A DNA stretch of 64,000 bases, taken from positions 62,001 through 126,000 of the forward strand of contig NZ_MSJR01000003.1 in assembly GCF_002078605.1 (NCBI RefSeq). The letters are read 5' to 3'. A program made the translations under genes and the position numbers. The notes under the pieces were generated by a model that worked only from the letters and a program-made list of their open reading frames with translations, was not told where the DNA came from and made no database searches. Origin of the DNA: Salegentibacter sediminis (GTDB taxonomy: Bacteria > Bacteroidota > Bacteroidia > Flavobacteriales > Flavobacteriaceae). Positions within the stretch are counted from its first letter, which is position 1. Every line of letters begins with the position of its first letter. Shown in pieces: positions 50,364-59,063 of the stretch.

Positions 50364-50973
50364 GATTGGTGTTTTTTCGTTTGTTTAAAAATTCCTGAAG
50401 TGCTTTAAGACCTTTAGGGGTCGAAATGGCCCGGATGTGATATTCTACAAAATATTCCATCAACTTGGCATTGCTGTACTCTTCAGTAGGAAAGAGATCT
50501 TTATCTTTTAAACCCATCATTCCTGTAAAATGAATTCTACTAATAAAAGAAATAGGGATGTCGCTGCGATAATGTCCCGTAGTGATGCCACACTCAAGGT
50601 TTTCAATAACACAGCATTGAACCAGTTCATATTGCCTGTTGCTAATGCTCTGGTAAATTTTTGGGTAATACTTCTGAAGCTGATATTGTGGAGAAGTCTT
50701 TTCGTCTTTCAGGTATTTCATCGAAAAACTTTTAACCTCGTAAATTTCTTCGATAGGGTTCATTTTTTTCGCCCTAATATCTTTTATCCCCTTATCTATA
50801 TTCTCAAACAAATGGTTGGTGACCGCCTGCACCAATTTTGTTTTGGTGTCAAAATGGGCGTAAATGGTTTTTTTGGATATGGCCATTTCTGCGGCAATAT
50901 CATCCATCGTCACACTTTTAAAACCGAGGTTTAAAAACATCTCGGTAGCTGTATTTAAAATTTTATCTCTCAC
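50356..50973 (-). CDS. TetR/AcrR-family repressor of the efflux operon
   Basis: This is the first gene of the efflux operon and probably its repressor. The N-terminal HTH is typical: RDKILNTATEMFLNLGFKSV then TMDDIAAEMAISKKTIYAHF. The C-terminal ligand-binding region is divergent, as usual. The start is probably GTG 50973 (205 residues). A longer reading would use TTG 51027, but that TTG coincides with the -33 box of a good promoter (50997-51027), so translation must begin downstream. GTG 50973 lies 23 bases after the -7 element and its product begins exactly where relatives do. The stop overlaps the tolC gene. Confidence 0.9.
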   Translation of the reverse strand: MRDKILNTATEMFLNLGFKSVTMDDIAAEMAISKKTIYAHFDTKTKLVQAVTNHLFENIDKGIKDIRAKKMNPIEEIYEVKSFSMKYLKDEKTSPQYQLQKYYPKIYQSISNRQYELVQCCVIENLECGITTGHYRSDIPISFISRIHFTGMMGLKDKDLFPTEEYSNAKLMEYFVEYHIRAISTPKGLKALQEFLNKRKNTNHA

Positions 50974-50996
50974 AGATTCAAAAAAAAAATTGGCTG

Positions 50997-51027
50997 CAAA
51001 AGTAAGTTTTGGAAACTTTATATACAA
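50997..51027 (-). promoter_or_regulatory. Promoter of the tetR-tolC-adaptor-RND operon
   Basis: On the minus strand, TTG (51027-51025), 20 bases, then TACTTTTG (51004-50997): a full consensus match. It sits in the 144-base gap between tetR and the divergent polyprenyl synthetase gene. An operator for TetR would be expected to overlap it; no clear palindrome is seen. Confidence 0.75.
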
Positions 51028-51116
51028 GAAAGGTTTCCCTGGTTTTTGAATAATTTAACTTGGTCTTGAAATTTGAATTACATTCTATTATGGTATTTTA
51101 GCCAAAAATTGATACG

Positions 51117-52091
51117 ATGAGGTCCATTTCAGAGTACCGGGAAGAATTTTTGAAATATTTAGATACCAAAATTGAAGTAAAAGAGCCTAGAAATCTTTAC
51201 GAGCCTATGCGATACATTTTGCAATTGGGCGGAAAGCGTTTAAGACCCGTGTTGGTGCTAATGGCTACTGAAATTTTTGACGCCGATTACCGCAAGGCCC
51301 TTGATGCTGCACTAGCCATAGAGATCTTTCACAATTTCTCTCTGGTGCACGACGATATTATGGACGATGCGCCTATAAGGCGGGGTAAGAAAACCGTTCA
51401 TGAGAAATGGGATATTAACACAGGGATACTTTCAGGAGATGCAATGTTGATAAACGCATATCAGTTATTTGAAAATTATGAGGATAAGATTTTCAAAGAA
51501 TTAGCGCAATTATTTACAAGAACTGCCATGGAGGTCTGCGAGGGGCAGCAATACGATATGGATTTTGAGGTCCGGGAAGATGTGCAAATTGAGGATTACC
51601 TGAAAATGATAGAATACAAAACAGCCGTTTTAGTGGGTGCTTCCTTGCAGATGGGGGCTATAGTTGCCGGGACGCCCAGGGAATGTAAAGAGGCAATATA
51701 CCAATACGGGAGGTTGCTTGGAATTGCTTTCCAGCTTCAGGATGATTACCTGGATGCCTTTGGTGATCCTGAAACTTTTGGGAAACAATTAGGAGGTGAT
51801 ATTATTGAAAATAAAAAAACATTCCTCTATTTAAAGGCGCTGGAGGCATCGGGGAAAAGAGAGGCGAGACAGCTACAGCATCTCTATTCTATAAGTCCGG
51901 CAGAGACCTCCGGCAAGATAGAAGCAGTAAAAGCTTTATTTGAAAGCAGCGGTGCAGCTGAGCTTACCCGGGCCGAAATTGAAAAATATACCCAAAAGGC
52001 TTTTGATGTTTTGGATAAAATAGACTTGCAGGAAGAGAAAAAAGCTCCTTTGCGAAAATTTGGAGAGAGTTTAATGGAAAGACAGGTTTGA
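51117..52091 (+). CDS. Polyprenyl diphosphate synthase (octaprenyl/geranylgeranyl type)
   Basis: This 324-residue trans-isoprenyl diphosphate synthase makes the side chain of menaquinone or the precursor of other isoprenoids. The first Asp-rich motif is LVHDDIMDDAPIRRG (FARM, near residue 80). The second is FQLQDDYLDAFGD (SARM, near residue 210). GGKRLRPVLVLMA and AIEIFHNFSLVHD are present. The residues just before the first motif are HNFS, with no bulky Phe or Tyr block, which favours a medium to long product; the exact chain length is inferred only. The start is ATG 51117 (MRSISEYREEFL). Confidence 0.93.
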   Translation: MRSISEYREEFLKYLDTKIEVKEPRNLYEPMRYILQLGGKRLRPVLVLMATEIFDADYRKALDAALAIEIFHNFSLVHDDIMDDAPIRRGKKTVHEKWDINTGILSGDAMLINAYQLFENYEDKIFKELAQLFTRTAMEVCEGQQYDMDFEVREDVQIEDYLKMIEYKTAVLVGASLQMGAIVAGTPRECKEAIYQYGRLLGIAFQLQDDYLDAFGDPETFGKQLGGDIIENKKTFLYLKALEASGKREARQLQHLYSISPAETSGKIEAVKALFESSGAAELTRAEIEKYTQKAFDVLDKIDLQEEKKAPLRKFGESLMERQV

Positions 52092-52286
52092 GCTAAGCTG
52101 CAAGATAATTCTGAAAATAATGTAAAGTATTTTTAAATATTGAAATTACCCTGATAATACGCCGGCTTACTATGTTAAATTTCTTATAAGGCATAAGATA
52201 AATATATCGTTTTCTACAAGCTCTTTTTTTAAAAATTGTATTTTTGTCCTGTTTTTAAGAATTTAAAGAAACACTAGTTTCCACTT

Positions 52287-55055
52287 ATGGATAGATTCTC
52301 ATTTCTAAATGCTGCACACACAGCATATTTCGCCGAATTATACGATCAATACCTTCAGTACCCCGACAGTGTAGAGCCCAGTTGGAGGGCTTTTTTTCAA
52401 GGCTTTGATTTTGGAATGGAGCAAAACGGCGTTGCTCCCGAAGCGCTGGAGGAAGCTCCGGTAAAATTTGAAGAGGGAAAAATACCCGATCACGTGATCA
52501 AAGAATTCAGGGTAATTCGTTTAATTGATGGTTACCGAACCCGGGGTCATTTATTTACAAAGACCAACCCTGTAAGGGAACGCCGTAAATATTCGCCCAC
52601 TCTTGATATTGAAAATTTTGACCTTTCAAAAGAAGATCTGGATACTGTTTTCAATGCAGGAGATGTGCTTGGCATTGGTCCAAAAACCCTTAAAGAAATA
52701 GTTAACCATCTTGAGAATGTTTACTGTGATTCGATAGGGATCGAGTATATGTATATTCGTAAACCCGAGGAAATTTCATGGATTCAATCTAAACTGAATG
52801 TTAATGAGAACCATCCTTCGTTTTCTGCCGAAGAAAAAAAGCAAATCCTTAAGAAGTTAAATGAAGCGGTGTCCTTTGAGTCCTTTCTTCATACAAAATA
52901 TGTAGGTCAAAAGCGATTTTCCCTGGAAGGTGGGGAGAGCCTGATTCCGGCACTCGATGCGCTAATTGAAAAGGCTGCCGAAACAGGAGTTCAGGAGTTT
53001 GTAATGGGTATGGCCCACCGTGGAAGGTTAAATACACTCACCAATATTTTCGGAAAAAGCGCTAAGGATATTTTTAGTGAATTTGATGGAAAAGATTATG
53101 AGCAGGATATTTTTGACGGGGATGTGAAATATCACCTCGGTTGGACTTCCTGCCGTATTACCGATAAGGGAAAAGGAATAAATATAAATATTGCTCCTAA
53201 TCCCTCTCATCTTGAGACCGTAGGTCCCGTAGTAGAGGGAATTACCCGGGCAAAACAAGACAGGCGATATCAGGGTGATTCCAGTAAAGTATTACCCATT
53301 CTGGTTCATGGTGATGCCGCCATCTCGGCCCAGGGAGTGGTATATGAAGTGGTGCAAATGGCCCAGTTAGACGGTTATAAAACCGGAGGGACCATTCACA
53401 TTGTAGTCAATAACCAAATTGGCTTTACCACTAATTATTTAGATGGACGTTCTTCTACCTATTGTACCGATGTGGCAAAAGTAACCCTTTCTCCTGTACT
53501 GCACGTAAATGCCGATGACGCCGAAGCTGTGGTGCATTCTATATTATTCGCGCTGGAATTTAGAATGAAGTTTGGTCGGGATGTATTTATCGACCTGCTG
53601 GGATATAGAAAATACGGACATAACGAAGGAGACGAACCCAGGTTTACTCAACCTAAACTTTATAAGGCAATCGCCAAGCATAGTAACCCAAGGGATATTT
53701 ATGCAGAAAAGCTTAAGAAAGAAGGGGTGATTGAAGATGACTATGTAGGAAAACTTGAAGAGGACTATAAGGCCCGATTAGATGAAGATCTGGAAGACTC
53801 CAGAAAAGAAGAAACCACCAGGGTGACTCCTTTTATGCATGATGAATGGGAAGGCTTTCAATCAGTACGCCAAGAAGGGATGATGGAATCTGTCGAAACC
53901 GGTGTGGATATAAAAATGCTTGATCTGGTAGCAGAAACCATTTCGAAATTGCCCGGGGATAAGAAATTTTTACGAAAGATAACCAAGATCATAGAGGGCA
54001 GGAGGAAGATGTATTTTGAAAATAATAAGCTTGACTGGTCTATGGCAGAGCATCTGGCTTATGGTACTTTACTGGCAGAAGGTTATAATGTTCGCCTTAG
54101 CGGGCAGGACAGTGAAAGAGGGACCTTTTCTCACCGCCATGCCGTATTAAAAGTTGAAGACAGCGAAGAAGAAATAATTCTTCATAATAATATTCCCAAT
54201 AGAGATGGGGATATATTTATTTATAATTCGCTTTTATCTGAATACGGAGTTGTAGGTTTTGATTACGGTTATGCAATGACGAGTCCAAAAACGCTCACCA
54301 TTTGGGAAGCGCAATTTGGTGACTTTGTAAATGGCGCACAGATTATGATCGATCAATATATCTCGGCGGCAGAAGATAAATGGAAATTACAAAATGGTTT
54401 GGTGATGTTCCTTCCGCATGGCTATGAAGGTCAGGGTGCAGAACATTCATCAGGAAGAATGGAGCGTTTTCTTCAGCTTTGTGCCCGGGATAATATGTAT
54501 GTAGCCGATATTACCACTCCTGCCAACATGTTTCATATTCTTAGAAGGCAGATGAAAGCTGGTTTTAGGAAACCTCTAATCATATTTACTCCTAAAAGTT
54601 TGCTGAGACACCCAAAAGTGATTTCTACAAAAGAAGAATTTGCTAACGGAAGTTTCAAGCCATTCCTTGACGACAAAGAAGCTAAGGTTGATAAGGTTAA
54701 AACCCTTGTTTTTTGTACCGGTAAATTCTATTACGACCTTTTGGAATTCCGCGAAGAAAATAAGCGTGACGATGTTGCTTTAGTAAGGCTTGAGCAGTTG
54801 TTCCCACTTCCGGTTTCAGAAATGAAAGAGGCCCTTAAGAAATATAAAAATGCCGATGACCTTGTGTGGGCGCAGGAAGAACCTAGAAACATGGGAGCCT
54901 ATGGTCATTTATTACTGCATTTTGATGAAGCTAAGAACTTTAGGGTTTGCAGCAGGAAATTCTACGGGTCACCGGCTGCAGGTAGCGCCGTGAGGTTTAA
55001 AAAGCGTCACGAAAAAGTAATCGCCTGCGTATTTGATAAAAATTTAGAAGAATAA
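52287..55055 (+). CDS. sucA: 2-oxoglutarate dehydrogenase E1 component
   Basis: This 922-residue thiamine-diphosphate enzyme decarboxylates 2-oxoglutarate and passes the succinyl group to the lipoyl group of OdhB. The N-terminal segment (FLNAAHTAYFAELYDQYLQYP, WRAFFQGF) is the short OdhA N-terminus. The ThDP site includes GDAAISAQGVVYEVVQMAQL and IHIVVNNQIGFTT. The transketolase-like Pyr domain contains EHLAYGTLLAEGYNVRLSGQD and RGTFSHRHAVL. It ends in the C-terminal OGDH domain. It lies 65 bases upstream of odhB, and the two are co-transcribed. Confidence 0.96.
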   Translation: MDRFSFLNAAHTAYFAELYDQYLQYPDSVEPSWRAFFQGFDFGMEQNGVAPEALEEAPVKFEEGKIPDHVIKEFRVIRLIDGYRTRGHLFTKTNPVRERRKYSPTLDIENFDLSKEDLDTVFNAGDVLGIGPKTLKEIVNHLENVYCDSIGIEYMYIRKPEEISWIQSKLNVNENHPSFSAEEKKQILKKLNEAVSFESFLHTKYVGQKRFSLEGGESLIPALDALIEKAAETGVQEFVMGMAHRGRLNTLTNIFGKSAKDIFSEFDGKDYEQDIFDGDVKYHLGWTSCRITDKGKGININIAPNPSHLETVGPVVEGITRAKQDRRYQGDSSKVLPILVHGDAAISAQGVVYEVVQMAQLDGYKTGGTIHIVVNNQIGFTTNYLDGRSSTYCTDVAKVTLSPVLHVNADDAEAVVHSILFALEFRMKFGRDVFIDLLGYRKYGHNEGDEPRFTQPKLYKAIAKHSNPRDIYAEKLKKEGVIEDDYVGKLEEDYKARLDEDLEDSRKEETTRVTPFMHDEWEGFQSVRQEGMMESVETGVDIKMLDLVAETISKLPGDKKFLRKITKIIEGRRKMYFENNKLDWSMAEHLAYGTLLAEGYNVRLSGQDSERGTFSHRHAVLKVEDSEEEIILHNNIPNRDGDIFIYNSLLSEYGVVGFDYGYAMTSPKTLTIWEAQFGDFVNGAQIMIDQYISAAEDKWKLQNGLVMFLPHGYEGQGAEHSSGRMERFLQLCARDNMYVADITTPANMFHILRRQMKAGFRKPLIIFTPKSLLRHPKVISTKEEFANGSFKPFLDDKEAKVDKVKTLVFCTGKFYYDLLEFREENKRDDVALVRLEQLFPLPVSEMKEALKKYKNADDLVWAQEEPRNMGAYGHLLLHFDEAKNFRVCSRKFYGSPAAGSAVRFKKRHEKVIACVFDKNLEE

Positions 55056-55120
55056 ATAATAAGAAGTAAATTCAAAAAATATCTCTGCTTGGTAGAGGTA
55101 ACAAAATAAAAATTAAGAAC

Positions 55121-56365
55121 ATGGCTTTAGAAATGAAAGTTCCTTCTCCAGGAGAATCGATAACCGAAGTAGAAATAGCCCAGTGGCTTGTTGAAGACGG
55201 GGATTACGTTGAAAAAGATCAGGCGGTCGCCGAGGTTGATAGTGATAAAGCTACCCTGGAATTACCTGCCGAGGCTAGCGGAATCATCACTCTTAAAGCT
55301 GAAGAAGGTGATGCCGTAGCCGTAGGTGAGGTAGTTTGCTTAATCGATACCGAGGCTCCAAAGCCCGGAGGTGGTGAAGAAAAATCTGAAGCAAAAGCGG
55401 AAGATAAGAAAGAGGAAAAATCCGGTAAAGAAGAGCCTAAAAAAGAGGAGAAAAAAGAAGAGTCTAAAGAGGCTTCCAAAGAGACCTATGCTACAGGAAG
55501 TCCTTCTCCGGCTGCTAAGAAAATTCTCGATGAAAAGGGAATTGAGCCTAAATCTGTGAAGGGAAGTGGTAAGGATGGTCGAGTAACCAAAGAAGACGCT
55601 GTCCAGGCAAAAGCCTCTATGGGAACTCCGGGTCCTGGAAAAAGAGGGGAATCCCGTAAAAAAATGTCTATGCTTAGACGAAAAGTAGCTCAACGCCTGG
55701 TTTCAGCAAAAAATGAAACAGCGATGCTTACTACTTTTAACGAGGTAGATATGGCTCCTATCTTTGCGTTGCGTAAAAAATATAAGGAAGAATTTAAAGA
55801 AAAGCATGGAGTAAGCCTCGGGTTTATGTCTTTCTTTACCCTGGCAGTAGTGCGGGCGCTGGAAATGTACCCCGATGTAAACTCGATGGTAGATGGAGAT
55901 TATCAGATAAAATATGATTTTAAAGATATTAGTATAGCCGTTTCAGGACCCAAGGGGCTAATGGTTCCGGTGATTAGAAATGCTGAAAATCTTAGTTTCA
56001 GAGGTGTAGAAGAGGAGGTTAAACGTCTGGCTGTTCGGGCAAGGGACGGTGAAATCACGGTAGATGAAATGACTGGAGGAACTTTTACCATAACCAATGG
56101 CGGGGTCTTTGGGTCTATGCTTTCTACTCCTATTATTAACCCTCCACAAAGTGCTATTCTTGGGATGCATAATATTGTAGAGCGCCCCGTAGCCGTAGAT
56201 GGCCACGTAGAAATTAGGCCGATTATGTATGTGGCCTTGTCTTACGATCACAGAATTATAGACGGAAAAGAGTCTGTAGGATTCCTGGTTGCAATTAAAG
56301 AAGCTCTCGAAAATCCAGAAGAGCTCTTGATGGATAATGATGTGAAGCGGGCTTTGGAACTATAG
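55121..56365 (+). CDS. odhB: Dihydrolipoyllysine-residue succinyltransferase (OdhB/SucB, E2)
   Basis: This 414-residue core enzyme of the 2-oxoglutarate dehydrogenase complex has three parts in order. The lipoyl domain carries the lipoylated Lys43 in [10 protein letters not shown] long linker rich in Lys, Glu and Ser (about residues 85-125) follows, and then a peripheral-subunit-binding domain ([15 protein letters not shown]...[10 protein letters not shown]). The last part is the catalytic acyltransferase domain, ending with His377 and Asp381 in SYDHRIIDG. The linker repeats are low-complexity coding sequence, not a mobile element. It is the second gene of the sucA-odhB pair and is followed by a terminator. 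Confidence 0.96.
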   Translation: MALEMKVPSPGESITEVEIAQWLVEDGDYVEKDQAVAEVDSDKATLELPAEASGIITLKAEEGDAVAVGEVVCLIDTEAPKPGGGEEKSEAKAEDKKEEKSGKEEPKKEEKKEESKEASKETYATGSPSPAAKKILDEKGIEPKSVKGSGKDGRVTKEDAVQAKASMGTPGPGKRGESRKKMSMLRRKVAQRLVSAKNETAMLTTFNEVDMAPIFALRKKYKEEFKEKHGVSLGFMSFFTLAVVRALEMYPDVNSMVDGDYQIKYDFKDISIAVSGPKGLMVPVIRNAENLSFRGVEEEVKRLAVRARDGEITVDEMTGGTFTITNGGVFGSMLSTPIINPPQSAILGMHNIVERPVAVDGHVEIRPIMYVALSYDHRIIDGKESVGFLVAIKEALENPEELLMDNDVKRALEL

Positions 56366-56392
56366 AAAAGTCTTTGCTTGTCTGTTATAAAT

Positions 56393-56419
56393 AAAAAAGG
56401 AGGCCCAGGGCCTCCTTTT
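56393..56419. terminator. Bidirectional terminator after odhB
   Basis: AAAAGGAGGCCC and GGGCCTCCTTTT are perfect arms around a two-base loop. It lies 27 bases after the odhB stop, and 18 bases beyond the stop of the minus-strand 37-codon ORF. Confidence 0.88.
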
Positions 56420-56436
56420 CTAATTCCAATAACAAA

Positions 56437-56550
56437 TTAAAATAAAATAAGGGATGCTATGTTAAGTGACAAAACTCCTATGACTGCAGCCGTAAGGATG
56501 ACGAGAAATACTATACTAAGAGTCTTATTTTTAAACAAAACAGGCATCAT
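56437..56550 (-). CDS. 37-residue single-helix membrane peptide
   Basis: This short open frame on the minus strand starts ATG 56550 (MMPVLFKNKTLS). It has a hydrophobic stretch IVFLVILTAAVIGVL (about residues 13-27) that would span the membrane, then SLNIASLILF and a TAA stop at 56437. The charged N-terminus and single transmembrane helix fit small-membrane-protein patterns. It has no family or function I can name. It faces odhB tail-to-tail across a terminator and has no visible promoter. The retropepsin-like gene lies 66 bases upstream on the same strand. Confidence 0.55.
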   Translation of the reverse strand: MMPVLFKNKTLSIVFLVILTAAVIGVLSLNIASLILF

Positions 56551-56595
56551 CTAACATTAATGTTTCAAATTTAGATTATAAGCTGCCTTGCATCA

Positions 56596-56611
56596 AGGGG
56601 AAATTTCCCCT
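56596..56611. other. Perfect 16-base palindrome
   Basis: AGGGGAAATTTCCCCT is its own reverse complement. It ends 5 bases before the stop codon of the retropepsin-like gene, in the 66-base gap in front of the 37-residue peptide gene. It could be a protein-binding site or a terminator stem, but there is no loop and no good T tail. Confidence 0.4.
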
Positions 56612-56616
56612 AAAAT

Positions 56617-57051
56617 TTATTTGAGATACAAAGATTTGTTCTTGTAATCTATAATTGCTTTTCCTTTCCTTAAGATATCGGCTCCAATTATACCATGTAC
56701 CTTTTCGGCCTCGTGATTGAGAAGAGCTTCATTGACATGGCGAAGATCAAAAAGCACCAGATCTACTTTTTTCTTTTTCCATCCTTTTATTTCAATTTTG
56801 TTCTTTTGGGCTATTTGAGTGAGCATATTTGTGGCACCGGCTCCTGCAGCTTTTATGTCGCTGTCTTCGGCAAGAAGCTGAAAATGCTCTATGGCCTCCA
56901 TTCCTACGCAAGTACTGGAAGCGCCAGTATCCAGGATGAAATTTCCTTCAATATTATTTATTTTCGCAACCACTTCAAGGTGATTGGTTTTGGTGATATT
57001 TAACTTGATACGCTTATAACCTTTCTCTTTCAGCAATTTCTTAAATGACAT
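56617..57051 (-). CDS. Retropepsin-like aspartic protease (clan AA)
   Basis: This 144-residue protein has the single-domain retropepsin pattern. The catalytic FILDTGASSTCVG (Asp41-Thr-Gly) is followed by the flap-like region AAGAGATNMLTQIAQKN and the late IIGADILRKGKAIIDYKN. Such enzymes act as homodimers, each giving one Asp. No signal peptide is present, so it is probably cytosolic. The substrate is unknown. The start is ATG 57051; a TATCTTTG -7 element (minus strand, 57066-57073) lies 14 bases upstream, in the short gap shared with the divergent tatD promoter. Confidence 0.85.
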   Translation of the reverse strand: MSFKKLLKEKGYKRIKLNITKTNHLEVVAKINNIEGNFILDTGASSTCVGMEAIEHFQLLAEDSDIKAAGAGATNMLTQIAQKNKIEIKGWKKKKVDLVLFDLRHVNEALLNHEAEKVHGIIGADILRKGKAIIDYKNKSLYLK

Positions 57052-57065
57052 TCCTTGTTTTTTGA

Positions 57066-57097
57066 CAAAGATAGGTCTTCAAAATAAATTAATTTTG
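57066..57097. promoter_or_regulatory. Divergent -7 elements: retropepsin-like gene and tatD
   Basis: In the 51-base gap, TATCTTTG on the minus strand (57066-57073) precedes the retropepsin-like gene. TAATTTTG on the plus strand (57090-57097) ends 5 bases before the tatD ATG (57103). Both match TAnnTTTG exactly. The nearest -33 TTG candidates are 24-25 bases away, slightly long. Confidence 0.6.
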
Positions 57098-57102
57098 CAA
57101 TT

Positions 57103-57870
57103 ATGATATTAACCGATACCCATATACATTTATACAGCGAAGATTTTCAGAAAGATCAAAATGCAGTTATTGAAGAGGCTTTTGAAAATGATATCAAGAG
57201 GTTTTTTCTGCCTGCGATAGATTCCACTTATGTCCCGGCCATGTATAGGCTGGAAAAAAAATATCCGAAGCATGTCTTCCTAATGGCTGGCTTGCATCCA
57301 ACGCATGTAAAAGATGATTTTGAAGAAGAGCTGGCTAAAGTTGAAAAACAGTTTTTGGAAAGAAATTTTGTTGCCGTTGGAGAGATAGGCATCGATTTGT
57401 ACTGGGACAAGAGTACCTTGGAAATTCAGAAAGTGGCTTTTAGAAGGCAGATTCAGCTGGCAAAAAAATATAAATTACCCATAGTTATACATTGCCGGGA
57501 GGCTTTTGATGAAATTTTTGAAGTTCTGGAAAGTGAAAAAAGTGAAGACCTCTACGGAATTTTCCATTGCTTTACAGGAACTTATGAGCAGGCTCAGCAA
57601 GCAATGTCCTATAATATGAAGCTTGGGATAGGGGGAGTAGTCACTTTTAAGAATGGAAAGATCGATAAATTTCTAAAGCAAATTCCCATTGAGGAAATTG
57701 TACTGGAAACCGACGGGCCATACCTGGCGCCGGTTCCCTTTAGGGGAAAACGTAATAAACCTGTATATTTAAGAAAGGTAGCCGAAAAAGTTGCAGAAAT
57801 TTACCAGCTCAGGCTGGAGGAAGTGGCTTCAATTACTACTCAAAGTTCTAAAGATATTTTTAAGATTTAA
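57103..57870 (+). CDS. TatD-family metal-dependent hydrolase
   Basis: This 255-residue TIM-barrel amidohydrolase belongs to a family of 3'-5' DNA exonucleases. Metal-binding motifs in order are TDTHIHLYSEDF (residues 4-15), AVGEIGIDLYWD (Glu ligand), LPIVIHCREAFDE, GIFHCFTG and VLETDGPYLAP (Asp ligand). Its -7 box ends 5 bases before the ATG, so the transcript may be leaderless. It is followed by the acyltransferase and asparaginase genes on the same strand. Confidence 0.94.
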   Translation: MILTDTHIHLYSEDFQKDQNAVIEEAFENDIKRFFLPAIDSTYVPAMYRLEKKYPKHVFLMAGLHPTHVKDDFEEELAKVEKQFLERNFVAVGEIGIDLYWDKSTLEIQKVAFRRQIQLAKKYKLPIVIHCREAFDEIFEVLESEKSEDLYGIFHCFTGTYEQAQQAMSYNMKLGIGGVVTFKNGKIDKFLKQIPIEEIVLETDGPYLAPVPFRGKRNKPVYLRKVAEKVAEIYQLRLEEVASITTQSSKDIFKI

Positions 57871-57920
57871 GGGGTAATAAAATTTAAATTTGTTCATTTG
57901 CTAAGAAAATAAGACTTTTT

Positions 57921-59063
57921 GTGAAGGATTTTGAAGATATAAGATTTTACCGCGACGATGAGGTGCAGCAGGCCTTAAAGGAGAATATTAAGCACCCAAT
58001 GATTAAGGCGCTGTTACAGTTCACTTTTCCTGAAAAGGATTTTGCGGAGATTGAAGAGATTACGCTGGCTTGTACCTCCATTAGAGAGTTTCAAACCAAA
58101 GTGATTTATCATTCTGTACAAAAAGTTTTGGAGCGGAGTACTGAAGGTCTTACCTATTCGGGCTTTGATAAGCTGAATAAGAATGAATCCTATTTTTATA
58201 TTTCAAATCATCGCGATATTGTATTAGATACCTCTCTTCTGAACAGTGCTTTATATGAGAGTGACCTGGTGATGACGGCTTCGGCCATAGGAGATAACCT
58301 GGTGCAAAAACCTTTTTTGATGTTACTTTCCCGTCTTAACAGGAATTTTCTGGTGAAGCGTGGGTTAGGGCCCAGGGAAATGCTTAAAAGTTCACAAAAT
58401 CTGTCTAATTACATTAAACATCTTCTTCTTGAAGAAGGGCGCTCGGTTTGGATGGCACAAAGAGAAGGCCGCACCAAAGATGGTAGCGATCATACCCAGC
58501 AGGGTGTTTTAAAAATGATCGCCATGGCAAAAGGCAATCTCAGTCTTACTGAATACCTGAAGAAACTAAAGATAGTTCCGGTGGCAATCTCCTATGAATT
58601 TGATCCTACCGATAGATTGAAAATGCCTGAAATTATGGCCAAACGCATGCAGGAGACCTATGTGAAATCTGCTAATGAAGATTTTAATAGTATTATGCAG
58701 GGTGCCCTTGGTAATAAAGGTCGTATCCACATTAGTGCCGGAGATGTTTTGGGAGAAGAGGTTTTTGACGGAATAGAGAAAAATGCAGCTTCGGTAAACG
58801 AACAATTAAAGACTATCACTACCAAGATTGATGAAGCGGTGTACAGGAATTATAAACTTTGGCCTTCCAATTATATCGCCTGTGATCTTTTGAATAATTC
58901 CAGTACCTATTCCGATAAATATTCTGAAAAAGAAAAGCGACAGTTTGAGCGCCGAATTTCCCGAAGAATAGATATGAAAAATGCGCTTGAACTAAATAGT
59001 TACCTTTTAATGTATGCCAACCCGGTAATCAATAAAAATGCGCTTTATGAAAAAAAAGGCTAA
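57921..59063 (+). CDS. 1-acyl-sn-glycerol-3-phosphate acyltransferase-like protein
   Basis: This 380-residue PlsC-superfamily enzyme would acylate lysophosphatidate or a related acceptor in membrane lipid synthesis. The acyl-CoA/acyl-ACP site appears as YISNHRDIVLD (about residues 93-103); the His is followed by Asp at +2 and +6 rather than the canonical +5. Later come RNFLVKRGLG and WMAQREGRTKDGSDHTQQG, the glycerophosphate-binding EGR region. The start is GTG 57921 (VKDFEDIRFYRDDEVQQ), 50 bases after tatD. Its 3' end overlaps the asparaginase gene by 17-26 bases. Confidence 0.88.
   Translation: MKDFEDIRFYRDDEVQQALKENIKHPMIKALLQFTFPEKDFAEIEEITLACTSIREFQTKVIYHSVQKVLERSTEGLTYSGFDKLNKNESYFYISNHRDIVLDTSLLNSALYESDLVMTASAIGDNLVQKPFLMLLSRLNRNFLVKRGLGPREMLKSSQNLSNYIKHLLLEEGRSVWMAQREGRTKDGSDHTQQGVLKMIAMAKGNLSLTEYLKKLKIVPVAISYEFDPTDRLKMPEIMAKRMQETYVKSANEDFNSIMQGALGNKGRIHISAGDVLGEEVFDGIEKNAASVNEQLKTITTKIDEAVYRNYKLWPSNYIACDLLNNSSTYSDKYSEKEKRQFERRISRRIDMKNALELNSYLLMYANPVINKNALYEKKG

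Noticed and set aside
55056-55120. Separate promoter for odhB
   Set aside because: No TAnnTTTG with a -33 partner was found in the 65-base gap; co-transcription with sucA is the simpler reading.
55371-55693. Open frames in the Lys/Glu-rich linker of odhB, and the repetitive sequence itself
   Set aside because: They are products of a low-complexity coding linker. The repeats have no spacer-repeat periodicity and are not a CRISPR array.
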